DNA from: Nocardioides bizhenqiangii
Lineage (GTDB): Bacteria; Actinomycetota; Actinomycetes; Propionibacteriales; Nocardioidaceae
Assembly (NCBI RefSeq): GCF_034661235.1
Contig: NZ_CP141059.1
Coordinates: 3,967,501 to 4,031,500 of the forward strand
Direction: 5' to 3'
DNA length: 64,000 nt
The position numbers and the translations under genes were made by a program. Below, one piece after another: positions 46,689 through 57,033 of the stretch. The notes beneath the pieces are model-generated. The model was given only the letters and a program-made list of their open reading frames with translations, had not been told where the DNA came from and did no database searches. The stretch's first letter is position 1. Every line of letters begins with the position of its first letter.

Positions 46689-47309
46689 ATGAAGCGCCCG
46701 TTCACCGCACTGCTCCCCCTCGCCGCCCTGGCACTGGCGGTCACCGCCTGCCAGCCGGCGGACGACGACGACGGCAACGACACTCCGTCGTCGGCCCCGG
46801 CCCTCGTGTCCGAGGACGCGACGCTCGCCTGGTCCGCCCAGCTCGAGTCGGACTGGTCGCCGACCCACGCCGTCGCGGTGGGCGACACCGTCATCGTCTC
46901 CACGAGCTGGGAGATCGACGAGGGCACGGAGATCACCGCCTACCGGGCCGACGGCTCGGTCGCCTGGCAGGACAGCGGGTACGGCGGCGCGCTGCTGGCC
47001 CCGGTCGGGGACGACCAGGTCCTCATCTGCGACTCGGAGGAGTCGTGGACGGTGTCGGTCGAGGACGGCTCGGTCGTGGACGAGGGTGCCGCCGACGACG
47101 AGCGCTGCCCCGTCGCCGACGACGAGGAGGGGATCCCGGTCCCCCGGAACGACGAGGCCTACACCATCGACGGCAACGTGCTGTCCGTCGACGGACCGGA
47201 CGGGTCCTACGACATCACCCTCGACCAGCCGGTCGACGAGATCTGGGGCGTCGACGGCGGCGTGGTCGGCTTCATCGACGAGAGCGACACGGTCGTCCTC
47301 TACCGCTGA
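46689..47309 (+). CDS. Lipoprotein with beta-propeller-like repeats
   Basis: A 206-residue lipoprotein. The signal peptide MKRPFTALLPLAALALAVTA ends at the lipobox Cys (residue 21), followed by an acidic segment (QPADDDDGNDTPSSAP). The mature part has short repeating strands (WSAQLESDWSPTHAVAVGD, TVIVSTSWEIDEGTEI, YRADGSVAWQDSGYGG), like half of a PQQ-type propeller. Function is unknown. ATG 46689 is used because it puts the signal peptide at the N-terminus. Confidence 0.72.
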   Translation: MKRPFTALLPLAALALAVTACQPADDDDGNDTPSSAPALVSEDATLAWSAQLESDWSPTHAVAVGDTVIVSTSWEIDEGTEITAYRADGSVAWQDSGYGGALLAPVGDDQVLICDSEESWTVSVEDGSVVDEGAADDERCPVADDEEGIPVPRNDEAYTIDGNVLSVDGPDGSYDITLDQPVDEIWGVDGGVVGFIDESDTVVLYR

Positions 47310-47334
47310 GGTAGGTGCTGGCAGGCTGGCCCGC

Positions 47335-48943
47335 ATGGTGACGGTCTTCCGGAACGCGCACGTCTTCGACGGCCATCGACACCTGGGCCCGCCGACGAGC
47401 GTGGTCGTCGAGGCGGACCGCATCGTCGCCGTCGGTGACCTGGAACCGCCGACGGGTGCCGACATCGTCGACGTCGCCGGCGGACTGCTGTTGCCCGGCT
47501 TCGTCGACGCCCACGTGCACGCCGTCACGGGCGGCCTGGAGCGCATCCGCTGCGACCTGAGCGACCTGTCGACCGAGCCGGACTACCTGGACCGGATTCG
47601 TACGTATGCGGCCGAGCACCCGGACGAGGACTGGATCCTCGGCGGCGGCTGGGCGATGGCCGCGTTCCCCGGCGGGATCCCGACGGCGGCCGCGCTGGAC
47701 CGCGTGGTGCCGGACCGGCCGGTCTTCATCCCGAACCGGGACCTCCATGGCGCGTGGGTCAACACGGCGGCGATGCGACTGGCAGGGATCGACGCCGCCA
47801 CGCCGGATCCGCCGGACGGCCACCTGGACCGCGATGCGTCCGGCGCTCCGATCGGGACGCTCCAGGAGGGAGCGATGCGCCTGGTGGCGCAGCACGTCCC
47901 GCCGGCCTCCCAGAGCGAGCTGCGCGCAGCGTTCCTCGAGGGCCAGCGCTACCTGCACTCGCTCGGGGTGACGGCCTGGCAGGACGCCATCGTCGGGACC
48001 TACTCGGGGATGGACGACAACGGTCCGACCTACGCGGCGGCCGCTCGAGAAGGTCTCCTCACCGCCCGGGTCGTGGGCGCCCTGTGGTGGGACCGCACCG
48101 AGGGCCTGGAACAGATCGACGACCTGGTCCGCCGCCGAGACGGGCTGAGCACCGGGCGCTTCGCTGCGACGGCTGTGAAGGTGATGCAGGACGGGGTCAT
48201 GGAGAACGGGACGGCGGCCCTCGTCGAGCCGTACGTGGACCGTTGCGGACACGCGACGTCGAACTCCGGCACCTCGTTCGTCGAGCCTGACCTGCTGCGC
48301 CGCGCCATCCCGGCCCTCGACGCGCACGGCTTCCAGGTCCACGTGCACGGTCTCGGCGACCGAGGCGTGCGTGAGGCCCTCGACGCCCTCGAAGGGACCG
48401 ACCCCGCTCATCGCCACCACATCGCCCACCTGCAGCTCGTGCACCCCGACGACGTACCCCGCTTCAAGGAGCTCGGCGTCAGCGCCAACATCCAGGCCCT
48501 GTGGGCCTGCCTCGACGACCAGATGGTCGAGCTGACGATCCCGTTCCTCGGAGAGGAACGCGCGAACCGCCAGTACCCGTTCGGCGACCTCCACCGTGCC
48601 GGCGCCCGGCTCGTCGCCGGCAGCGACTGGCCGGTGAGCACGCCGGATCCGCTCGCGGCGCTCCACGTCGCCGTCAACCGGATGGCGTACGGCGTCGACG
48701 GAGCAGCGGGGACCGAGCCCTTCCTGCCCGGGCAGGAAGGGCCTCGACGTCGAGACCGCCTTCGCGGCCTACACCGCCGGTTCGGCCTGGATCAACCATC
48801 TCGACCGGGCCGGCCGCGTGGCCCCCGGCTACGACGCCGACCTGGTCGTGCTGGACACGGACCCGATCCAGGACCCGGTGTCGATCGGCGCCGCGACGGT
48901 GGTCTCGACCTGGATCGGCGGGACAGCGGTGTACGAGGCCTGA
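47335..48943 (+). pseudogene. Amidohydrolase (YtcJ-like), frameshifted near the C-terminus
   Basis: From ATG 47335 the frame encodes an amidohydrolase_3 protein: GFVDAHVHAVTGGLERIRC (HxH metal site), QVHVHGLGDRGVREALDALE (His) and LVAGSDWPVSTPDPLAALHV (Asp). It reads on in this frame up to FLPGQE at 48738, where the sense is lost. The missing C-terminal part continues in the next frame from 48740 as GLDVETAFAAYTAGSAWINH and PGYDADLVVLDTDPI, ending at TGA 48941-48943. One extra base at 48739, in a GGG run, accounts for it. The site lies directly after an 18-bp perfect palindrome (48721-48738). It may be a true mutation or a sequencing error at a hairpin. Confidence 0.8.
48721..48738. repeat. 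Perfect 18-bp palindrome at the frameshift site
   Basis: TTCCTGCCCGGGCAGGAA is a perfect palindrome within the amidohydrolase coding sequence; the frame is lost at the next base. Confidence 0.8.
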
Positions 48944-48950
48944 GCGAAGT

Positions 48951-48962
48951 TACCTGCGGGTA
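48951..48962. promoter_or_regulatory. Inverted repeat TACC-N4-GGTA upstream of the crotonase gene
   Basis: TACCTGCGGGTA lies 10 nt before the ATG of the enoyl-CoA hydratase-like gene. Such short TACC-N4-GGTA palindromes are typical of TetR-type repressor sites near acyl-CoA genes. The regulator is not identified. Confidence 0.4.
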
Positions 48963-48972
48963 GTATCGGGCC

Positions 48973-49767
48973 ATGAGCAACGTGACCTGCGAGATCGTCG
49001 ACGGCGTCGCCCAGGTGCGACTCGACCGTCCGGACAAGCTCAACGCGCTGACCCTGCCGATCCTCCGGGATCTGGCGGACACGGCCCGGAGCCTGCGCAA
49101 GGACAAAAGCCTGCGCGCGGTCGTCATCGCCGGCGAGGGCGACGCGTTCTGCGCGGGGCTCGACTTCGCGAGCGTCATGAAGAGCCCGGCAGGCATCGCG
49201 AAGGCCTTCGTGCCAGTGCCGTGGCGCGGCACCAACCTGTTCCAGGAGGCGTGCTGGGCGTGGCGCCGAGTGCCGGTGCCGGTGATCGCCGCCGTGCACG
49301 GCCACTGCCTCGGCGGCGGGCTGCAGATCGCGCTTGCCGCCGACTTCCGGATCGCCACGCCCGACTCGCGGTGGTCGGTGCTCGAGGGCAAGTGGGGCCT
49401 GATCCCGGACATGTCCGGCATCCGGAGCATCTCCGAGCTGGTCGGGATCGACCAGGCCAAGCTGCTGACGATGACCGCCGAGGTCTTCGACGGCGGCCGG
49501 GCGGCAGAGCTCGGCCTGGTCACGACCCTCGACAACGACCCGCTCGCCGGTGCCCAGCGGCTGGCGGCCGACCTCTCCGCCAAGTCGCCGGACGCGCTGG
49601 CCGCGGCGAAGCGGCTGTTCAACGACACCTGGCAGGCCTCGCCGCGCCGTACCTTCGCCCGCGAGCGGGCCGAGCAGGCGTACCTGCTCGTCGCCCGCAA
49701 CACGAAGGCAGCGCGCGAAGCAGCGTTCAAGAAGGCCGAGGCCGCCTACGGTCCGCGAGGTCGCTGA
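48973..49767 (+). CDS. Crotonase / enoyl-CoA hydratase-isomerase family protein
   Basis: A 264-residue crotonase-fold enzyme. The CoA-binding region reads VRLDRPDKLNALTLPILRDL and GDAFCAGLDFASVM, and the oxyanion-hole region is AAVHGHCLGGGLQIALAADF. The next catalytic segment is WSVLEGKWGLIPDMSG; a Glu at GLIPDM is missing in the usual place (Asp here), so it may be an isomerase-like or other crotonase member. The C-terminal helix AAREAAFKKAEAAYGPRGR is duplicated as a degenerate copy at 54501-54559. The substrate is unknown. Confidence 0.85.
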   Translation: MSNVTCEIVDGVAQVRLDRPDKLNALTLPILRDLADTARSLRKDKSLRAVVIAGEGDAFCAGLDFASVMKSPAGIAKAFVPVPWRGTNLFQEACWAWRRVPVPVIAAVHGHCLGGGLQIALAADFRIATPDSRWSVLEGKWGLIPDMSGIRSISELVGIDQAKLLTMTAEVFDGGRAAELGLVTTLDNDPLAGAQRLAADLSAKSPDALAAAKRLFNDTWQASPRRTFARERAEQAYLLVARNTKAAREAAFKKAEAAYGPRGR

Positions 49768-49806
49768 CCAGCGCCGACCAGCGCTGACGGCCGGTCACCG
49801 CGCCGC

Positions 49807-51339
<1,533 letters not shown>

Positions 51340-51460
51340 GGACGACAGCCTGACCGGCGGGTCCGGGAAGGGGAGGTCCGGCCAGTCAGACCACCGGAGT
51401 CGTTGAAGCGGAGCCCGATCGGGTACTGGGTCGGCCAACAGCGAGAGGGAGGTGATCGGA

Positions 51461-51682
51461 ATGGCCGACGGAGCTACCGACCTGCACCGCGCGGTGCTCC
51501 AGGTCCTGCTGGAGAAGATCGAGGAGGACCCATACCCCTCGGTCACGATGATGGACATGGCCGAGCAGATGCTCCGTGCTGAGGACAGGGCTCCCTACGC
51601 GGAGATCTTGATCGACAAGATCCGCGCGGAGCGATTCCCCAGCATCGACATGCTGAGGAGGATCACCGCGCTCGGCGGCTGA
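51461..51682 (+). CDS. Small protein with an internal helical repeat, unknown function
   Basis: A 73-residue protein (ATG 51461 behind GAGGGAGG; a GTG at 51452 is also in frame). Two similar segments follow one another: LLEKIEEDPYPSVTMMDMAE and LIDKIRAERFPSIDMLRRIT, sharing (L/I)(L/I)(E/D)KI...(P/F)(P)S(V/I).M. The first half-repeat begins after ATDLHRAVLQV. It lies between the TetR gene and the convergent DHA2 transporter. I know of no family for it. Confidence 0.6.
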   Translation: MADGATDLHRAVLQVLLEKIEEDPYPSVTMMDMAEQMLRAEDRAPYAEILIDKIRAERFPSIDMLRRITALGG

Positions 51683-51694
51683 CGGACCGCGGCG

Positions 51695-53296
51695 CTACGG
51701 CCGGCACCCGTCGCCGCAGGCGACGGGCTCGTCGACCGCCACGTCGACCGGCTCTTCGACCGGCTCGGGCTCCTCGGTCAGCACGCCGACCCGTCCGCGG
51801 GAGAGGACGAAACCGGCCAGAGCCAGCGACGAGACCGCCGCGATGAGCGCACCGAGGTGGACACCGGTGGTGAAGGCCGCCTCGGCGGCGTTCATCAGAG
51901 CCTCGCCCGACGCCGCGGGCAGCCCTTCCGCGACCTCGACGGCTCCGCCGAGCGTGCCCCGGGCCGCGGCGTCCTGCTCGGACGCGAGCGTGCCGGGGAG
52001 GGCGTCCTCGACGTCGCGGCGGTAGACCGCGACGCCGATGCTGCCGAGCACCGCGATGCCGAGGGCACCGCCGACCTCTGCCGCTGTCTCGGAGACACCG
52101 GCGGCGGCCCCCGCCCGCTCCGGCGGCGCCGAACCGATGATCAGGTCGTTGGTGAGAGTGAAGACCGGCGACATGCCGAGCGAGAACCCGATCGACCCCA
52201 GGACGATGAGAGGGAGCCCGGAACCAGGCTCGATGCCGAGGAGCAGGGCGAACCCGACAGCGGCCAGAAGCAGGCCGCCGCCCATCAGCCAGGTCGGGTC
52301 GATCCGGCGGGCCAGGATCGGCGTGACGTTCGAGCCCACGACGAACGACAGGGCCCACGGCAGCGTCCACAGCCCCGCCTCGAGCGGGGTCATGCCGAGC
52401 ACCAGCTGCAGGTACTGAGGGATGAAGAGGAACCCGCCGAAGAGGACGAAGATCCCGATGCCGTACGTCGCCAGCGCGGCGCTGAACGCCGGGATACGGA
52501 ACAGCGACAGGTCGATGAGCGGGTCGGTCAGCCGCCGCTGGCGTCGTACGAAGACGAACGCCAAACCCACGCCGGCCAGCGCGGTGACGACCGCGGTGGC
52601 CGTCATCCCGTCCTGGGCCACCCGCTTGAGCCCGTAGACGAGCGCGAGCATCGCGGCCAAGGACAGGGCGGCGCTGGGCAGGTCGGCGCGACCGGCGTCG
52701 GGGTCGCGGTACTCCGGCAGCAGCCGCGGCCCGAGCACGAGCAGCGCGATCATCACGGGGACGTTGAGCAGGAACACGGCGCCCCACCAGAAGTACTCGA
52801 GGACGACACCCCCGAGCACTGGCCCGATCGCCGCGCCGGCCGAGAAGCTGGTGATCCAGATCCCGATCGCGGTGGTGCGCTGCCGGGGGTCGTGGAACAT
52901 GCTCCGGATCAGGGAGAGCGTCGACGGCGCCAGCGTCGCTCCGGACACACCGAGCAGCGCCCGGGTGACGATCAACATCTCCGGCGAGGTCGAGAAGGCG
53001 GCGAGCACCGAGGTGACCCCGAACGCCGCAGCACCGATCAGGAGCAAGCGGCGACGGCCGATCCGGTCGCCGAGACTGCCCATCGTGATCAGCGACCCCG
53101 CGATCATGAACCCGTAGATGTCGATGATCCACAACATCTGCGTGCTGCTCGGCTGCAGGTCGGCGCTCAGAGCCGGCACGGCGAGGTGCAGCACGGTCAG
53201 GTCCATCACGTAGAGCACGCAGGCCAGGGCGATCACCGCTAGACCGCACCACTCGCGCCGTCCGGCCCTTTGGGTGGTGCTGGTGGGCTCGGTCAT
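51695..53296 (-). CDS. DHA2-family (EmrB/QacA-type) MFS drug exporter
   Basis: A 533-residue transporter with about 14 membrane helices. The first reads VIALACVLYVMDLTVLHLAV, and the loop 2-3 motif is GSLGDRIGRRRLLLIGA (the G(x3)DRxGRR motif). Motif C is in ISTFSAGAAIGPVLGG-type form (WITSFSAGAAIGPVLGGVVL). The start is ATG 53296, preceded by GAGAGGAC. It ends with a cysteine-containing acidic tail (AVDEPVACGDGCRP). It exports drugs or other small molecules by proton antiport; the substrate is not predictable. It is divergent from the ECF sigma factor. Confidence 0.88.
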   Translation of the reverse strand: MTEPTSTTQRAGRREWCGLAVIALACVLYVMDLTVLHLAVPALSADLQPSSTQMLWIIDIYGFMIAGSLITMGSLGDRIGRRRLLLIGAAAFGVTSVLAAFSTSPEMLIVTRALLGVSGATLAPSTLSLIRSMFHDPRQRTTAIGIWITSFSAGAAIGPVLGGVVLEYFWWGAVFLLNVPVMIALLVLGPRLLPEYRDPDAGRADLPSAALSLAAMLALVYGLKRVAQDGMTATAVVTALAGVGLAFVFVRRQRRLTDPLIDLSLFRIPAFSAALATYGIGIFVLFGGFLFIPQYLQLVLGMTPLEAGLWTLPWALSFVVGSNVTPILARRIDPTWLMGGGLLLAAVGFALLLGIEPGSGLPLIVLGSIGFSLGMSPVFTLTNDLIIGSAPPERAGAAAGVSETAAEVGGALGIAVLGSIGVAVYRRDVEDALPGTLASEQDAAARGTLGGAVEVAEGLPAASGEALMNAAEAAFTTGVHLGALIAAVSSLALAGFVLSRGRVGVLTEEPEPVEEPVDVAVDEPVACGDGCRP

Positions 53297-53441
53297 CGAT
53301 CCGTCCTCTCGTCGCGTCCCTTTCGAATACTGACTGCTGCCGCCGACACAGCTCATCGGTCGCTGCCGGATCACGACCGCTCAGTTCTCACGGGCTCGGC
53401 CGTCGACATCTGATGACAGCCCTGCGACCGTAGGAGACACC

Positions 53442-54476
53442 GTGGAGACGACCGAGGACCGACCGACGGGCCCGACCGGCGCCGACGAGGCCGAGTTCAT
53501 GAGCGTGGCCCGCACCGGCGATGCCGGTGGATTCGCAATGCTCACCGAGCGCTACCGCCGCGAGCTGCTGGTGCACTGCTACCGGATTCTCGCGTCGTAC
53601 GAGGACGCCCAGGACCTGACCCAGGAGACGTTCCTGCGGGCGTGGGCCAAGCGGGAGTCGTTCCAGGGACGGGCGTCGCTGCGCACCTGGCTGTACCGGA
53701 TCGCCACCAACGCCTGCCTCGACTTCCTCGAGAAGCGGCGGGACCGCACGCCGGTGCCCATCGAGCTGCAAGGCGCGGGCGGGTCGGGCACCGAGGTGCT
53801 CTACCTGCAGCCGTGGCCGGGCAGCCAGCCGGAGGACCCGCACGAGCGGGCGGTGGCGAAGGAGACCGTGGAGCTGGCCTTCATCGTCGCCGTCCAGCAC
53901 CTCCCCGCGCGGCAGCGCGCCGTCCTGATCCTCCGTGACGTGCTCGGGTGGCCGGCTCAACGAGCGGCCGACACCCTCGACCTCACCCTCGCTTCGGCGA
54001 ACAGCGCCCTCCAGCGGGCCCGGGCCACCCTGCGCGAGCACCTGCCCGACGGCCGGCTCGACTGGAGCGTCCGGGCGAAGGACGACATGAGCGCGGAGGA
54101 GCGGAAGCTGGTGTCGGCGTACGTCCGCGCCCACGAGACCCTCGACATCGACGGCCTGACCGCGCTGCTGCGCGCAGACCTGCGGTTCGCGATGCCGCCC
54201 CAACCCGGAGTCTGGGTCGGCCGCGACGAGACAGTCCGGGGCTGGATCGAGGGCGGCTTCGGCCAGGGCGACTACACCGACTGGAGGTGCCTGACTACCA
54301 CGGCCAACGGCCAGCCGGCGATCGCGATGTACCTGCGCCGGCCCGGATCGCCCACCTACGAAGCCTTCGCGATGGACGTGCTCCGGATCGAGGACGGCCT
54401 GGTCGCCGAGATCACCACCTTCGAGGGCGACGTGTTCGAGTGGTTCGGGCTTCCCTCGCTACTGGAGCCGCGCTGA
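53442..54476 (+). CDS. ECF sigma factor with C-terminal SnoaL-like domain
   Basis: A 344-residue sigma-70 factor with a GTG start. Region 2 is at about residues 28-90 (LVHCYRILASYEDAQDLTQE, then FQGRASLRTWLYRIATNACL). Region 4 (about 140-195) reads LPARQRAVLILRDVLGWPAQ. The C-terminal about 140 residues form an NTF2/SnoaL-like domain (YVRAHETLDIDGLTALLRAD) that probably contains the sensory or regulatory function. Sigma factors of this type (TIGR02960-like) lack a separate anti-sigma gene. It is divergent from the DHA2 exporter, a possible target. Confidence 0.85.
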   Translation: METTEDRPTGPTGADEAEFMSVARTGDAGGFAMLTERYRRELLVHCYRILASYEDAQDLTQETFLRAWAKRESFQGRASLRTWLYRIATNACLDFLEKRRDRTPVPIELQGAGGSGTEVLYLQPWPGSQPEDPHERAVAKETVELAFIVAVQHLPARQRAVLILRDVLGWPAQRAADTLDLTLASANSALQRARATLREHLPDGRLDWSVRAKDDMSAEERKLVSAYVRAHETLDIDGLTALLRADLRFAMPPQPGVWVGRDETVRGWIEGGFGQGDYTDWRCLTTTANGQPAIAMYLRRPGSPTYEAFAMDVLRIEDGLVAEITTFEGDVFEWFGLPSLLEPR

Positions 54477-55035
54477 TCGTTCGCGCCTGCCGTATGAGGG
54501 CGGCGCAAGAAGCCGCGTTCAAGAAGGCTGAGGCGGCTGCGGTCCGCGGGGTCGGTGATTCACCAACTCACGGGTCCGAGGTAGGCGGCGTCACAGCGGC
54601 GACGCAGATGCTGCACACCGCCGCCTGTGACTGTCAAGCCGTGGAAGTGTTCGGCGCTCCGCGTCCCGGCGCGGACGTGCTCGAGTACCACGGGTCGTAC
54701 AAGACCGAGACAGACCAGATCGACGGCGCTGTCACCCTGGATGCCCTTCAGTGAGTTCACCTCCAGGTCATGACACCCGGCTCGATCGACCAGATCACGT
54801 CGCGCCTTGGCGATCAGCTCAACCACACGGTCGAGATCGTCGTCGAAAGCCGCATGGTGCAGCGCGCTTCTACCGTCGACCGCGACCTGCTAGATCAAGA
54901 GGGCAGGGTCCTGGGTACATCCGGGCTGCTCGGCGACACGAGCGATCCTGCCCTGCTTTGAGGTGTGAGCGGCTCGTAACTCAACCGCCATTCGGATGGA
55001 CCGCTCGGCGCAGTTGTTCAATCACCCACCGCGAC
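54477..55035. other. Gene-poor stretch with gene fragments
   Basis: No intact gene is convincing. Positions 54501-54559 are a degenerate copy of the last 60 nt of the crotonase gene (49708-49767). The frame that follows (to about 54754) encodes MLHTAACDCQAVEVFGAPRP and ADVLEYHGSYKTETDQIDG without a recognisable fold. A short frame at 54770-54961 (MTPGSIDQITSRLGDQLNHT) has no clear ribosome-binding site. The stretch looks like a graveyard of truncated genes next to a lower-GC segment. Confidence 0.5.
54501..54559 (+). pseudogene. Remnant of a crotonase gene 3' end
   Basis: It aligns with the 3' terminus of the crotonase gene at 49708-49767 at about 49 of 60 positions by hand count, with one single-base deletion. 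It encodes AAQEAAFKKAEAA before the frames diverge. Nothing of the rest of the gene is present upstream, where the sigma-factor gene ends. Confidence 0.7.
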
Positions 55036-55935
55036 TCAACCTGGCTGACCGTCGTTGCCGCAGTCCACCGAGTCACGGATGCAGTTTTCGATCAGATAAC
55101 TAAGGGCGCCTGGATTCCAAGCCGCGAAGAAGTCAAAGTGCATGTCCTCGCTAACCAGTTTCCCAGGTTCTCCCATTCGGAAGTTCTGTCCGTTCTTGTT
55201 CCCGTACTTGACGACGAGCCGCATTTCAGGGACCTCCTTCGGGTGCGTGGAAGGGCACCCGGTCTGGGGGTCGCTGTAGGCGAAGTGACCGAACTCGTCG
55301 GGCCACCTCGTGGTATCGAACTTCATGCAGCCCGGAGTGAATATCTCGACCGCGACGTGGGGGTAAGCAGGGTCCCCACAGAAGTACGGGCTCTGACGCT
55401 TGTCACCGTTACTTCCCTGTCCCGGAAAGGCATCAGCGCAGAACCAGCGGATGTCGGCACCGACGTACTTACTGCCCTGCTCGTTGTCCCTGAAGACCGC
55501 TTCGGTGCCTGGCGTCCATGACGAGACAGCATGGTTGGAGACGCCGACAGCCGTGCGAGGGTAGACGTTCATCCCCAAAGGAGTGATCCACTCATTGGTA
55601 GTCTTGAGCTTCAATGAAGGCGTCCAGTAGCCGCTGTGGTCGCCGCTGTCTCGTATCGACGCCGGATCGGCGCTGTTGAAGGTGCACGTCGTAGGCCCAC
55701 TTCGGAGCTGCGCTTCGGTGCTGTTGGCGTTGACACTTCCACCGAAGAAGTCGTGGTTGTGGTCGGAGACACCGCCGCGGTTGACGATGGGATCGACACG
55801 CGCCCTCTTGTCGAAATCGCAGAAGGTGAACCACCCGGCGAACCGGTTATGATCGCCATCGTGCGCTGACGCCGGATAGCCGAGACTGGCCGCGAGGAGA
55901 GCGACGCTCATCGCGAATATGATTGATCTTCTCAA
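55036..55935 (-). CDS. Secreted DUF1996 protein
   Basis: A 299-residue exported protein. The start is taken as TTG 55935, which puts the signal peptide (LRRSIIFAMSVALLAASLGYPASAH) right at the N-terminus after CGGGAG; TTG 55959 is also in frame. The DUF1996 signature is VNRGGVSDHNHDFFGGSVNA and later SGYWTPSLKL and WFCADAFPGQGSN. Such proteins occur in fungi and actinobacteria and are of unknown function, with cysteines suited to disulfides. GC content and codon use are lower than in neighbouring genes (several A/T third positions), suggesting recent acquisition. Confidence 0.8.
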   Translation of the reverse strand: MRRSIIFAMSVALLAASLGYPASAHDGDHNRFAGWFTFCDFDKRARVDPIVNRGGVSDHNHDFFGGSVNANSTEAQLRSGPTTCTFNSADPASIRDSGDHSGYWTPSLKLKTTNEWITPLGMNVYPRTAVGVSNHAVSSWTPGTEAVFRDNEQGSKYVGADIRWFCADAFPGQGSNGDKRQSPYFCGDPAYPHVAVEIFTPGCMKFDTTRWPDEFGHFAYSDPQTGCPSTHPKEVPEMRLVVKYGNKNGQNFRMGEPGKLVSEDMHFDFFAAWNPGALSYLIENCIRDSVDCGNDGQPG

Positions 55936-56397
55936 AATGACTCCCGAGACAGGGCGCAATGCCGACCGAGGACGAAGCGGACGCCCGAATTACACCACTC
56001 CACCAATCCAGGCGCAGCGAAATCGACATACGCAGTCAGCTGTGGTACTCGCCCTGATGGGCGGGCGTTTGCCTGGTGCTGATTCTGCTGGCCTGGAACC
56101 TGGTCCGGTTGTGGTCGACGGCGGCAGCAGTGGTCATGTCGGTCTTCGCTGCTGCGCTCCCACCGATAGCCGTGGTCATCGCCAACTGGGGCGAGGACCA
56201 CTGACGAGCGTGACAGTCGCCATCTGCCGGGCGCCGACCGAGGCGACTCGGCGGCCGGCGCGTCCACGGGCGACGACCGATGATCGCGATCTCGCGCTGG
56301 TCGAGCTGCTCGAGTTCGGCGGGATCGCCCATTGACGTACAGCATCTGGCCTCCTAACCTCACTGAGGTTAATTCAGTTCAGGTGCCTATCTCAGAC
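55936..56397. other. Gene-poor region before the CMD-family gene
   Basis: No gene is convincing. At 56355-56371 lies the perfect inverted repeat TAACCTCACTGAGGTTA, listed separately. The remainder encodes only short frames without ribosome-binding sites on either strand. Confidence 0.45.
56355..56371. promoter_or_regulatory. Inverted repeat TAACCTCA-C-TGAGGTTA upstream of the CMD-family gene
   Basis: TAACCTCACTGAGGTTA is a perfect 8-bp inverted repeat with a one-base centre, 27-39 nt upstream of the candidate start codons. Size and position fit a MarR- or TetR-type repressor site; no regulator gene of that kind is adjacent. Confidence 0.55.
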
Positions 56398-57033
56398 ATG
56401 GAGAAGCGAATGCTGACAGAAGACCAGGCGCAGACAGACCTCGGCGGAACCCGCCTGACGATGGTCCCCGTCGAGGAGTTCGACCCTGGACTGCGTGAAA
56501 TGGTCGCTGCCGACGACAGGACACCGCTCGAGCTCGGCCTACTGCGTGTCCATGCGCATCGGCCGTCGCACGCGAAGGCGATCGTGGGCCTGCACGCCGC
56601 GCTCTGGACCGACCGCCTGCTCCCCGATCGCCTGCTGGAGCTCGTCCGCCTTCGGATCGCGTTCTTCAACCAGTGCCGCACCTGCATGGCGGTCCGCTAC
56701 CCCGGCGCGATCGCCGACGGTTTGACCGAGGACCTCGTCTGCTCGCTCGAGAAGCCCTACGAGTCGACGGAGCTGAGTGAGGCCGAGCGCGCGGCGATCC
56801 GCTACGGCGAGCTGCTCGCTACCGATCACCTGGCGATCAACGACGACGTCTACGACGATCTGCGCCAGCACTTCACCGAAGAGCAGATCGTCGAGCTCGG
56901 CAGCTACTGCGCGTTCTGCGTGGGCTTCGGCCGGCTTGGGGCCACGTGGAACATGATCGAAGAGCTCCCGGAGCGGTTCCATCAGGGTGAGGTCGCCACA
57001 CCGTGGGGCGGCGAAGCGATAGCGCTTACCTGA
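56398..57033 (+). CDS. Carboxymuconolactone decarboxylase (AhpD-like) family protein
   Basis: A 211-residue protein if started at ATG 56398; ATG 56410 lies behind GGAGAAG and is the alternative. A further in-frame codon at 56332 would include the inverted repeat and is rejected. The AhpD/CMD motif is FFNQCRTCMAVRYPGAIADG with the CxxC pair, and a second helix pair follows (TELSEAERAAIRYGELLATD). Proteins of this type act as peroxidase-like or decarboxylase-like enzymes; the CxxC here suggests a redox role. The substrate is unknown. Confidence 0.8.
   Translation: MEKRMLTEDQAQTDLGGTRLTMVPVEEFDPGLREMVAADDRTPLELGLLRVHAHRPSHAKAIVGLHAALWTDRLLPDRLLELVRLRIAFFNQCRTCMAVRYPGAIADGLTEDLVCSLEKPYESTELSEAERAAIRYGELLATDHLAINDDVYDDLRQHFTEEQIVELGSYCAFCVGFGRLGATWNMIEELPERFHQGEVATPWGGEAIALT

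Noticed and set aside
54560..54961. Short open frames on both strands in the gene-poor stretch
   Set aside because: No ribosome-binding site, no recognisable composition or motif; treated as remnants.
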